Shown here one piece after another: positions 31,712 through 39,316 of a DNA stretch of 64,000 bases. The first letter of the stretch is position 1, and the number at the start of each line of letters is the position of its first letter. The stretch is from positions 11,239,001 to 11,303,000 of the forward strand of contig NZ_JAMZEB010000002.1 of assembly GCF_024172165.1 (NCBI RefSeq), read 5' to 3'. The notes beneath the pieces were generated by a model, which ran no database searches, was not told the DNA's origin, and saw only the letters and a program-made list of their open reading frames with translations. The translations under genes were made by a program, and so were the position numbers. The DNA is from Nonomuraea thailandensis (lineage in GTDB: Bacteria > Actinomycetota > Actinomycetes > Streptosporangiales > Streptosporangiaceae).

Positions 31712-32184
31712 GCGAGCTGACGCACATCGACGAGACCGGGGCGGCGCGCATGGTCGACGTGTCGGCCAAGGACGTCTCGGCCCGCAGCGCGACGGCCACC
31801 GGGCGGGTGCTGTTGTCGGCCGAGACCGTGGCGTTGCTGCGGTCGGGAGAAGTGCCCAAGGGGGATGCGCTGGGGGTGGCGCGGATCGCGGGGATCATGG
31901 GGGCGAAACGTACGCCTGATCTGATTCCGCTCTGCCATCCCATCGCGTTGCACGGGGTGAAGGTGACCCTCGACGTCGAGGACTGGGGGGTGGGGATCAC
32001 CTGCCGGGTCAAGACGGCCGATCGCACCGGGGTGGAGATGGAGGCGTTGACCGCGGTGTCTGTGGCGGCGCTGGCTCTGATCGACATGGTCAAGGCGGTG
32101 GATCCTGGGGCGGTGATCACTGAGGTGCGGGTCGAGGAGAAGCTGGGCGGGAAGACCGGCCGGTGGGCGCGCGATCAGGACTGA
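31708..32184 (+). CDS. moaC: Cyclic pyranopterin monophosphate synthase
   Basis: A 158-aa protein starting at TTG 31708 that overlaps the moeA stop (TTGA). MoaC motifs: THIDETGAARMVDVSAKDVS, ARIAGIMGAKRTPDLIPLCH with the catalytic Lys, HPIALHGVKV, and GVEMEALTAVSVAALALIDM. It catalyses the second half-step from GTP to cPMP in molybdenum cofactor synthesis. Its position supports a true molybdenum cofactor role for the operon. Confidence 0.95.
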   Translation: MSELTHIDETGAARMVDVSAKDVSARSATATGRVLLSAETVALLRSGEVPKGDALGVARIAGIMGAKRTPDLIPLCHPIALHGVKVTLDVEDWGVGITCRVKTADRTGVEMEALTAVSVAALALIDMVKAVDPGAVITEVRVEEKLGGKTGRWARDQD

Positions 32185-32662
32185 CCTGTTCGACGGCGGC
32201 GGGAGTTGGCAGGGTGGCGCACCGGCGGTCCGGGAGTGGGCCATCTCGCCGCTGTGGCGTGTTTGATGCCGGAACGGGCGTGAGACGCCGGTGAGGTGTC
32301 CTTGACGGCCTGGGAGGGCGCGACTGCCCACTGTGTGCCGCTGACAGTGTTCGGCCGGCCGTTGGCGCGGCCGCTGGTGGGCAGGAGCGCCGCTGCCGGT
32401 GTCGGCGGGGGGTCGGGCATGTGCCGGCGGGTGGTCGGGCATGTGGCGGGTGGTCGGGCATGAGTGCACGGGCGGTCGGGCGTGTGTCGGGCGCGCGGTC
32501 GGGCGGGTGTCTGCGGGTGGTCGGGCGGGTGTCTGCGGGTGGTCGGGCGGGTGTCTGCGGGCCGTCGGGCATGATGGGCGGTGATCGGGCCGGCGGGCGG
32601 AGGTCGGGTCGGACCGGGTGGTCGGAGCGGGTGGTTGGAGCGGCAGACGGGAGCCGGGCGTG
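32185..32662. other. Non-coding GT-rich gap between moaC and mog
   Basis: These 478 bp hold no believable gene. The second half is strongly repetitive (GGTCGGGC units). The first half contains ordinary GC-rich sequence with short open frames on both strands and no ribosome binding sites. The mog gene follows on the same strand, so the gap may be transcribed. Confidence 0.6.
32411..32570. repeat. GGTCGGGC repeats with three 22-bp tandem units
   Basis: The 22-bp unit GTCGGGCGGGTGTCTGCGGGTG is repeated at 32498-32519 and 32520-32541, with a two-base variant at 32542-32563. Five further GTCGGGC cores lie on either side (32412-32462, 32475, 32564). The plus strand is very G-rich with regular GGG runs, so G-quadruplex formation is possible. 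Repeat number is likely to vary. Confidence 0.85.
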
Positions 32663-33142
32663 ATGCGGGCGTTGGTGATTACGGTGTCCAACCGGGCGTC
32701 GGCGGGGGTTTATGAGGATAAATCCGGGCCGTTGCTCGTCGATCTGCTCCGGCAGGAGGCCGGGTGCGAGGTCGTGGACGGCCCCGTGGTGGTGGCTGAC
32801 GGTGAGCCGGTCGAGGGTGCGCTCCGTGACGGGGTGGCGGAGGGTTACGACCTCATCGTCACCACCGGAGGCACCGGACTGACGCCGATGGATTTGACGC
32901 CGGAAGTGACGTCCCGAGTAATTTCTCGGGAAATTCCCGGCATTGCGGAGGCCATCCGCTTGGCGAATCGCGAAAAAGTGCCGACTTCTGTGCTGTCCCG
33001 CGGGCTTGCCGGGCAGGCGGGCAACACCTTGATCGTTAATTTGCCCGGTTCCTCCGGCGGTGTGCGTGATGGCGTGGCCGTACTGGCGCCGATTCTGCGG
33101 CACGCCGTAGATCAAATCCGGGGAGGCGATCACCCTCGTTGA
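32663..33142 (+). CDS. mog: Molybdopterin adenylyltransferase-like protein (MogA/MoaB)
   Basis: A 159-aa protein; I use ATG 32663 (MRALVITVSNRASAGVYEDK), the family start. The motifs DGVAEGYDLIVTTGGTGLTP and TPEVTSRVISREIPGIAEAI, with SRGLAGQAGNTLIVNLPGSS, define the MogA/MoaB family, which adenylylates molybdopterin before MoeA acts. It is separated from moaC by the repeat gap. Several AT-richer codons in its second half stand out but do not break the frame. Confidence 0.9.
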   Translation: MRALVITVSNRASAGVYEDKSGPLLVDLLRQEAGCEVVDGPVVVADGEPVEGALRDGVAEGYDLIVTTGGTGLTPMDLTPEVTSRVISREIPGIAEAIRLANREKVPTSVLSRGLAGQAGNTLIVNLPGSSGGVRDGVAVLAPILRHAVDQIRGGDHPR

Positions 33143-33199
33143 CGGCGAATCCGATCGCCCTCCTTGATCCGTGGCGACATCGTGCCCGATAGGGGGATG

Positions 33200-33853
33200 A
33201 TGAGAGATGTGGATCGACTTCGTGGCTGGCCGGTGACCCTGAACGAAGGTCCGGTAGGCCTCCGGCCGCTGCGGCTGAGCGACGTACGCGTGTGGCGCGA
33301 GACCCGGCTGCGCAACGCCGACTGGCTGCGCCCGTGGGAGCCGAGCAATCCTGAGACGCCGCTGTTCAGGACCGGGCTGGGGCCGTACATCTCGATGGTC
33401 GGGACGCTGCGTCGCGAGGCACGACAGGGGCTGGCGCTGCCGTGGGTGGTGACGTACGACGGCCGGTTCGCGGGGCAGCTGACCGTGGGCGCGATTGTGT
33501 GGGGCTCTGCCCGTTCTGCCCAGGTCGGCTACTGGGTCGACGGGGCGCTGGCCGGTAAGGGGATCACCCCCACCGCGCTCGCCATGGCCGTTGACCACTG
33601 CTTTTTCACCACCGGTTTGCATCGGCTGGAAGCGAACATCCGCCCCGAGAACCAAGCCAGCCGTAGAGTGGTTGAGAAGCTTGGATTCAGGGAAGAAGGC
33701 ATTCGGCGTCGCCAACTTCACATCGACGGAGCCTGGCGCGACCACATTTGCTATGCGCTGACCGTTGAGGATGTTCCTGGCGGGCTGCTCGTGCAGTGGC
33801 GTCGCGCGCGTGAGTCAGCCGCTCACGGGGGGTCTCCCGTCGAAGAGGTTTGA
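33200..33853 (+). CDS. GNAT acetyltransferase, RimJ/RimL type
   Basis: The frame opens at 33164, but ATG 33200 (MRDVDRLRGWPVTL) next to a GGGGG site is more likely; 217 aa. Family blocks are PVGLRPLRLSDVRVWRETRL, YVV-type core strands (LPWVVTYDGRFAGQLTVGAI), the acetyl-CoA loop YWVDGALAGKGITPTAL and the end RLEANIRPENQASRRVVEKL. This family acetylates N-termini of ribosomal or other proteins. In mycobacteria a rimJ gene occupies the same place between moeA1 and the Glp receptor gene. Confidence 0.9.
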   Translation: MRDVDRLRGWPVTLNEGPVGLRPLRLSDVRVWRETRLRNADWLRPWEPSNPETPLFRTGLGPYISMVGTLRREARQGLALPWVVTYDGRFAGQLTVGAIVWGSARSAQVGYWVDGALAGKGITPTALAMAVDHCFFTTGLHRLEANIRPENQASRRVVEKLGFREEGIRRRQLHIDGAWRDHICYALTVEDVPGGLLVQWRRARESAAHGGSPVEEV

Positions 33854-33977
33854 CGATCTCGCGACACACCGCACCGAATGCTCGTCAATCAGTGACACGC
33901 GGTCTTACGGTGCGTGACGTGAGCATATTGAAGGCGCGACGAGCACACCCGCGTCTTCATGCTGCCCGGAGGTGGTC

Positions 33978-34562
33978 GTGAGTAGCGTCCTCCTCTATCT
34001 GGCCATCGTCGTGATGTGGCTCTGCGTCCTCATTCCGATGTGGCTGCGCAAGGACAAGCAGAACCTCGCCGAGCTGGCCGAGCTCGAAGAGTATTACACC
34101 GGCGAGCACCAGCTCCCCGACCTCGACAACCTGGCTCCGCCCGACTCCGACGAGGACGACGAGACGCCGCCGGTGGAGGTCGAGAAGGTCGACGTCCGCC
34201 AGTTCCGCCTCCGGCGCCGCGCCATCATCGTGGCCCGCCGCCGGCGCCTGCTCTTCTTCACCGCCCTGCTGGTGCTGGCCTCCATCGTGACCGCCGCGGT
34301 GAAGGTGATCCCGTGGTGGGGCGTGGCGCCGTCCGTGGTCGTCACGCTGGCGTACATGGCGTTCCTGCGCATCGCCGTACAGGTGGACAGGGAGCGCCGC
34401 GATCGCGGCTTCCAGGCGCGCGCTGAGCGGCTCCGGCGGCAGCGCGAGCAGCGGCGGGCCGCCGAGGAGGCGGAGGCCGAGATCATCGATCTCACGACGA
34501 TGCATCCGGACGTCCTGTTCGATCAGTACGCCGAACCGCCCAAGCGAGCGGTGGGGGACTGA
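33978..34562 (+). CDS. Membrane protein resembling GlpR (Rv0996-like) division receptor
   Basis: GTG 33978 has CGGAGG upstream; 194 aa. One N-terminal helix (VLLYLAIVVMWLCVLIPMWL), an acidic cytosolic loop (PPDSDEDDETPPVEVEKVDV), two more helices (LLFFTALLVLASIVTAAV and VAPSVVVTLAYMAFLRIAV), then an Arg/Glu-rich coiled coil and a short conserved-looking tail. In Corynebacterium the protein at this locus, GlpR, is the membrane receptor of the MoeA-like Glp. Synteny and topology support the same identity here; sequence similarity was not tested. Confidence 0.6.
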   Translation: MSSVLLYLAIVVMWLCVLIPMWLRKDKQNLAELAELEEYYTGEHQLPDLDNLAPPDSDEDDETPPVEVEKVDVRQFRLRRRAIIVARRRRLLFFTALLVLASIVTAAVKVIPWWGVAPSVVVTLAYMAFLRIAVQVDRERRDRGFQARAERLRRQREQRRAAEEAEAEIIDLTTMHPDVLFDQYAEPPKRAVGD

Positions 34563-34610
34563 TGGGTGGCGCGAGGACTCCCGGAAGTTTGCTAATCTGG
34601 TCGAGTCCTT

Positions 34611-34687
34611 GGGGATGTAGCGCAGTCCGGTAGCGCACTTCGTTCGCATCGAAGGGGTCAGGGGTTCGAATCCCCTCATCTCCACCA
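34611..34687 (+). tRNA. tRNA-Ala (anticodon CGC)
   Basis: The acceptor GGGGATG pairs with CATCTCC and contains the G3-U70 pair that defines alanine identity. The anticodon loop TTCGCAT gives CGC, the T arm is GGGGTTCGAATCCCC, and CCA is encoded at 34685-34687. The start lies 48 bp after the GlpR-like gene. An accessory region begins just downstream. Confidence 0.95.
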
Positions 34688-34724
34688 GAGGCCGTTCTTG
34701 GAACGGCTGGACTGAGGTTGACGG

Positions 34725-34757
34725 GATCCCGTCCGATCATCTGAATCGGACGGGATC
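34725..34757 (+). terminator. Terminator after tRNA-Ala
   Basis: GATCCCGTCCGAT (34725-34737) pairs perfectly with ATCGGACGGGATC (34745-34757) around a 7-nt loop, followed by TCGTGTTTT. This 13-bp hairpin with a T tract is a classical intrinsic terminator for the tRNA transcript. Confidence 0.85.
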
Positions 34758-34854
34758 TCGTGTTTTCCGAGCCCATTGTGTGGACGCCAGACTCTCATGC
34801 ACCAGGCGGCGCTGCCCGGGCTCGGTCCGGCGACCACGAGCAGGCCCTCGGCGA

Positions 34855-35460
34855 CTACACCGCGGTCGACCGTCGACCCGAAGAAGTCACGCGCCTGATT
34901 CGAGCGCGCTGCCCTCCACCGGCGCCTCGGGCGCCTGGCCGACGGGCTGAACGAGCACGACCGGGCCGCCCGGCCGGCCTCCGCCCTCCTCCGAGGTGGT
35001 CCGCGACCGCGGCGACGTCAGCGTGGACGTCGAAGAACTGGACGGGGGCGTCCAGGTCTCCGTCCTGCTCGGCCGGCGCATCGCGGGACGCTGCCGACTC
35101 GGCCGGCCGGGAATCGGTCGCGACCGCGGCTGACAGGGCCGCCCTGACGGCCGGAAGGTCGTTGTCCTCGGCCGGGAACCGGTCCGGGAACCGGTCAAGG
35201 GGCCGGTCCAGGGGCCGGTCCGGGAACCGGTCCAGGGGTCGGTCCAGGAGTCGGCCGCGCAGGCGCGGCAGGTGGGGATCGGACGGCGCGAGCGTCAGGC
35301 CGGTCTCGGCGTCGCGCCGGACGCGGACCCTGCCGCCCCTGCCGCCCCTGCCGCCCCTGCCGCCCATGCCGCACAGAAGCCCGGCCCGGTTCACGTAGGC
35401 GTCGACTGCTCCATCCCTGGCGTGGATCTCCACGGATCCCAGATCGTGAAATCTCATCAT
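34855..35460 (-). CDS. Low-complexity repetitive protein divergent from the WD40 gene
   Basis: An ATG at 35460 has AGGGGG upstream and begins MRFHDLGSVEIHARDGAVDA. Then follow (GGR)4-type repeats (DNA period 9) and (RPLD/RFPD) repeats (DNA period 12), then a Ala/Arg-rich 90-residue end whose frame may not be genuine. The first 40 residues look coding, and the rest may be decayed. Total 201 aa if the whole frame is real. No family recognised; it may belong with the adjacent WD40 gene. Confidence 0.4.
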   Translation of the reverse strand: MMRFHDLGSVEIHARDGAVDAYVNRAGLLCGMGGRGGRGGRGGRVRVRRDAETGLTLAPSDPHLPRLRGRLLDRPLDRFPDRPLDRPLDRFPDRFPAEDNDLPAVRAALSAAVATDSRPAESAASRDAPAEQDGDLDAPVQFFDVHADVAAVADHLGGGRRPAGRPGRARSARRPGARGAGGGQRARIRRVTSSGRRSTAV

Positions 35461-35485
35461 TTGCCCCCTCTTGTCGTGCTGGCGA

Positions 35486-35499
35486 TCTAAGGTCTAAGG
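35486..35499. promoter_or_regulatory. Tandem TCTAAGG repeat in divergent promoter
   Basis: TCTAAGG occurs twice in direct succession (35486-35492 and 35493-35499) in the 49-bp gap between the divergent genes starting at 35460 and 35510. The AT content is locally higher. It may overlap the -10 elements of both genes or bind the HTH domain encoded by the WD40 gene. Confidence 0.35.
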
Positions 35500-35509
35500 C
35501 GGCCCAGGG

Positions 35510-38500
35510 ATGTCCGAAATAGCCCTCCGTGGGTTCAGGACAACGCGGCGAAGAGTCCGGACAACACGAGGTGAGTGCACATTGGGGCGGCCCGAGCAGC
35601 CGGTGGATCCGTTGGCCGGTCCCGTCGAGAGGCTCGCCTGGGAATTGCGCCGGCTCAGGGACGAGGCCGGGCGACCGAGCTACCGCGTACTCGCGGAACG
35701 CGCGCATTTCTCGCGGAGCACCCTCGCCGAGGCGGCCACCGGGACGCGGCTGCCCACGCTTGAGGCGACACTGGCGTACGCCGTCGCCTGCGGCGGCGAC
35801 CCCGCCGAATGGGAGCGGAAGTGGCAGCTGGTCGCGGCCGAACTCGAACGGTCGCAGCGCCGCTGCCCTTACCCCGGCCTGCTTCCGCTGGACGTCGACG
35901 CCGCCGACCTGTTCTTCGGGCGGGACGAGCTGCTCGAGGTCCTGCTGAAGGCCGTGAAGCAGGGACCGCTGACGGTGGTCCGCGGTGCCACCGGCAGCGG
36001 CAAGTCCTCGTTGCTGCGGGCCGGGCTGGCCGCACGGCTGACCGCCGGCGGAACTTCCGTCACGCTGCTCACTCCGGGTGCGCACCCGCTGTCCCGGCTG
36101 CACGCCGCCGACGCCGCGGACGGTGCCGACGCCGCGGACGGTGCCGACGGTGCCGATGTGATGATCATCGACCAGTTCGAGGAGACGTTCACGCTCTGCG
36201 CCGACGAGCCGGAACGCGCCGGCTTCCTCGACGCGCTGAGCGAGCTCGTCAGCGGTCAGGACGGCCCGGCGCTGGTGATCGGGATCCGCACCGACTTCTA
36301 CGAGCGCTGCACGTCGCATCCCGGTCTGGCCGCGGCCCTCCTCGACAGCGTTCACCTGCCGGTCGGCCCCATGTCCGAGCAGGAGCTGCGTGCCATCATC
36401 ACCGAACCCGCCGCCCGGGCGGGGCTGAGCGTCGACCCGGATCTGGTGGTCACCGTGGTGGCCGAGGCCGCCGAGCAGAAGGGGGCGCTCCCGATGGTCG
36501 CGCACGCGTTGCGCGAAACGTGGAGCAGGCAGCAGGGAGACACGCTGGCGCTGGCGGACTACCGGGCCGTGGGTGGCGTGTCCGGCGCGATCGCGCGGAC
36601 CGCTGAGCACCTGTACGCCGATCTGGAAGCCGACCAGCAGCAGTTGCTCCGCGCCGTGCTGCTGCGGCTCGTCGCCCTGGGCTCGGGCAGCTCCGACACC
36701 CGCCGCGGTCTCGACCGCGACGAGCTCGCCGGCATCGGACCCGCCGGCGAGCTGGACGCGGTCCTCGACCGGCTCGCCGCCGCCAGGCTCGTCGTCGTGG
36801 ACCAGGACCTGGTCGACATCGCGCATGAAGCGCTCCTCACCGGCTGGCCCCGGCTGCGGGAATGGCTCACCGCCGACCGTGAGACCCTGCTGCGGCACCA
36901 GCGGCTCACGTCCGACGCGGCCGAGTGGGACCGCAACGGGCGCGGCGAGGACTACCTGTACCGCGGCACTCGCCTCGCCCTCTGGGACGGCGAGGCGAGC
37001 TTCGTGCCGCTGAACGAGCTGGAGCGGACCTTCCTGGCGGCCTGCCGCTCGAGCGCGGCCGGGCGCGACCGAGCCCGCCGCCGGACCCGTCTCGCCTTCG
37101 GCGGGCTGACGGTCGCCGCCGCCGCGGTCGTCGTGCTGGCCGCGCTCGTCCTGGTCCAGGTGAGCGACAGGGACGTCGAGCGCGACCGCGCCGCCTCGGT
37201 ACGGCTGGCCGCCGAAGCGCGCCGCCAGCTCCAGCAAGACCCGGAACTGGCGTTGCTGCTGGCGATCGAGGCGTACGAGGCGGAGCCCACTCCGGAGGCC
37301 GACCTCGTGCTCCGCCAGGCCACCGCGGACTCCCGGCTGCGCGGCTCCGCCCCGGTCGGCCTGCGCAGGGTGACAGGAACGACGGCCACCCCGGACGGCC
37401 GCAAGATCGCGATCTGGGGCGCCGGGTCGGGCCCGGCCAGCCTGGAGATCTGGAGCCTGGACGGCACCGCACCGCGCCGGGCCGGCCATGTGCTCCAGGC
37501 GGATCGGACGGACGGCATCCAGAGTGCCGCGTTCAGCGGGGACGGCCGGCAGCTCGTCACCGGAGGCGCCGGAGGAGAGCTGGTGCTGTGGGACCTGGCG
37601 TCGAACGGTCCACCCGTGGTTCTGGGGACCGTCGACGGCAGCGTCAACGGTGTCAGCGTCAGCCGGGACGGTACGGTGGCGAGCGCGCACAACGACGGCG
37701 TGCGCATCTGGAAGCCGGGAAACTCCAAGCCCGTCAAGCTCAGCGTCCCCGGCCGCGCGGTCAGGAGCGTCGCGTTCAGCCCCAGGGGCCGGCTGCTCGC
37801 CACCGGGGGCAACGGATCGCCGCTGCGACTGTGGGACATGACCCGGGACCGGCCCGTCCTGCAGCGTGCGGCCACGCGCGGCGAGCCGGAGCAGGCGGCT
37901 TTCAACCCGCGTGGACCATGGGTCGCGACCGTCGAAGGCGACGTTCCCCGTGTCTGGGACGCGACGGAGGAGCCGGCCGGCGACTGGATCCCGCAGATCG
38001 AGCTGGCCGGCCACGCCCCGAAGCTGAACGGCCTGGTGTTCACCCCGGCCGGGGACCGCATGGCCACCTTCGGCGCCGACGGCGTGATCCGCGTCTGGAC
38101 GACGGGCAGCGACGCCGACCCACTGGTGTTGCGCACCCCGAAGGGGGATCCGCGCGGAGCGGCGTTCACCCCGGACGGGAAGTCGTTGGTCAGCGTCGAT
38201 GAGGACGGCACCCTGCGGACGTGGGACGTCACGGCGGGCGACCCGGCACCGAGCGAGGGCAGGCCCCTGGCGCTCAGCGCTGACACGAGCACGGTGGCGG
38301 TCAGCGCGGGGCCGACCTCACTCCTCAGCCCGCTGGACGTCCGCGTCAAGATCTGGCGCGGCACGACCGCGGCCGAGGTGCGCGGCCCGCGTGATGCCGG
38401 CTACCTCGTCGCCCTGAGCCCTGACGGCCGGCGGATGGCGGGCATCGGCCGGGCCGGGACGCTCAGCCTGTGGGACCTCACCACCGCCGGCGCCCCGGTC

Positions 38501-39277
38501 ACCACACCCGCGACCTTCAGCGGCCTCCCGATCGGCCTGGCGTTCAGCGCCGACGGAAAGCGGATCGTCGCCGGCGCCTCCCGCACCGAACCGCAGGTGT
38601 GGCAGATCTCCCCGTCCGGCGGGTTGACGGCGCTCACCGGCTGGCAGGCCCGGCCCACCGGCCGCGCCGACGGCGACGTGGCACTCAGCCCGGACGGCAC
38701 GAAGCTGGCCGACGCCCGTGACGACCACACCGTCGTCGTCTGGGACCTGACCGGCAAGAGCGAGCCGAAGATCCTCCGCGGCCATGCGGACGACATCACC
38801 GGCCTCGCCTTCAGCCCGGACGGGCTGCGGCTGGCCGCCGCGGCCGCGGACGGCGCCATCCGGCTCTGGGACACCGGCGGCCGCGGCGAGCCTGCGAACG
38901 TGCTGTACGGCGCCGAGAACACCGTCCGCGAAGTGGGTTTCAGCCCTGACGGCACCTGGCTGGTCACCAACGAGCCCGCGGGCCACCTGCGGCTCTGGCG
39001 GGCGGCAGGCGGCGGCGAACCGCTGGAGTTGACCGGCTGGGGCGCGACAGGCGGTCTCGCGGCGTTCAGCCCCGACGGCAGGCGGATCGTCAGAGGGCTG
39101 AGCCCGCGGATCTTCCTCGGTCGCTCGCTGGGGACCGGTCTGGGTGGCAGCCTCGTCCGGACCCGCGCCTGCGAGGTGTGCGGCCCGGCCGGAACGGTGC
39201 TCGAACTGGCCAGATCCCGTCGTACCCGCGAGCTGACCGAGGAAGAACGCCGCAGCCATCTCGGCCCGGACTCCTGA
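35510..39277 (+). CDS. HTH-STAND NTPase-WD40 repeat protein
   Basis: This 1255-aa protein has four parts. An XRE-like HTH lies at about residues 45-100 (LAWELRRLRDEAGRPSYRVL; STLAEAATGTRLPTLEAT). A STAND-type NTPase follows, with CPYPGLLPL and FFGRDELLEVLL, P-loop GATGSGKSS (near 165) and Walker B MIIDQFEET (near 220). A single transmembrane helix lies near 530 (LTVAAAAVVVLAALVLVQV). The rest (about 600-1220) is WD40 repeats with FSPDGxxLA and LWD signatures. Such proteins act as signal-sensing scaffolds or in defence and cell-death switching. TTG 35582 is an alternative start. A 939-aa antisense frame is a shadow. Confidence 0.85.
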   Translation: MSEIALRGFRTTRRRVRTTRGECTLGRPEQPVDPLAGPVERLAWELRRLRDEAGRPSYRVLAERAHFSRSTLAEAATGTRLPTLEATLAYAVACGGDPAEWERKWQLVAAELERSQRRCPYPGLLPLDVDAADLFFGRDELLEVLLKAVKQGPLTVVRGATGSGKSSLLRAGLAARLTAGGTSVTLLTPGAHPLSRLHAADAADGADAADGADGADVMIIDQFEETFTLCADEPERAGFLDALSELVSGQDGPALVIGIRTDFYERCTSHPGLAAALLDSVHLPVGPMSEQELRAIITEPAARAGLSVDPDLVVTVVAEAAEQKGALPMVAHALRETWSRQQGDTLALADYRAVGGVSGAIARTAEHLYADLEADQQQLLRAVLLRLVALGSGSSDTRRGLDRDELAGIGPAGELDAVLDRLAAARLVVVDQDLVDIAHEALLTGWPRLREWLTADRETLLRHQRLTSDAAEWDRNGRGEDYLYRGTRLALWDGEASFVPLNELERTFLAACRSSAAGRDRARRRTRLAFGGLTVAAAAVVVLAALVLVQVSDRDVERDRAASVRLAAEARRQLQQDPELALLLAIEAYEAEPTPEADLVLRQATADSRLRGSAPVGLRRVTGTTATPDGRKIAIWGAGSGPASLEIWSLDGTAPRRAGHVLQADRTDGIQSAAFSGDGRQLVTGGAGGELVLWDLASNGPPVVLGTVDGSVNGVSVSRDGTVASAHNDGVRIWKPGNSKPVKLSVPGRAVRSVAFSPRGRLLATGGNGSPLRLWDMTRDRPVLQRAATRGEPEQAAFNPRGPWVATVEGDVPRVWDATEEPAGDWIPQIELAGHAPKLNGLVFTPAGDRMATFGADGVIRVWTTGSDADPLVLRTPKGDPRGAAFTPDGKSLVSVDEDGTLRTWDVTAGDPAPSEGRPLALSADTSTVAVSAGPTSLLSPLDVRVKIWRGTTAAEVRGPRDAGYLVALSPDGRRMAGIGRAGTLSLWDLTTAGAPVTTPATFSGLPIGLAFSADGKRIVAGASRTEPQVWQISPSGGLTALTGWQARPTGRADGDVALSPDGTKLADARDDHTVVVWDLTGKSEPKILRGHADDITGLAFSPDGLRLAAAAADGAIRLWDTGGRGEPANVLYGAENTVREVGFSPDGTWLVTNEPAGHLRLWRAAGGGEPLELTGWGATGGLAAFSPDGRRIVRGLSPRIFLGRSLGTGLGGSLVRTRACEVCGPAGTVLELARSRRTRELTEEERRSHLGPDS

Positions 39278-39316
39278 CCTGCACCGTTGCCCCGTTCCGG
39301 GCGACCGTCGGTCTGA

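Noticed and set aside
32117..33745. 542-aa minus-strand frame over the repeat gap and mog
   Set aside because: Antisense to mog and the acetyltransferase gene and driven by the repeats; no family features.
35195..38014. 939-aa minus-strand open frame
   Set aside because: It lies antisense to the WD40 gene, is full of Arg/Gly/Val/His typical of a GC-rich shadow frame, and has no domain.
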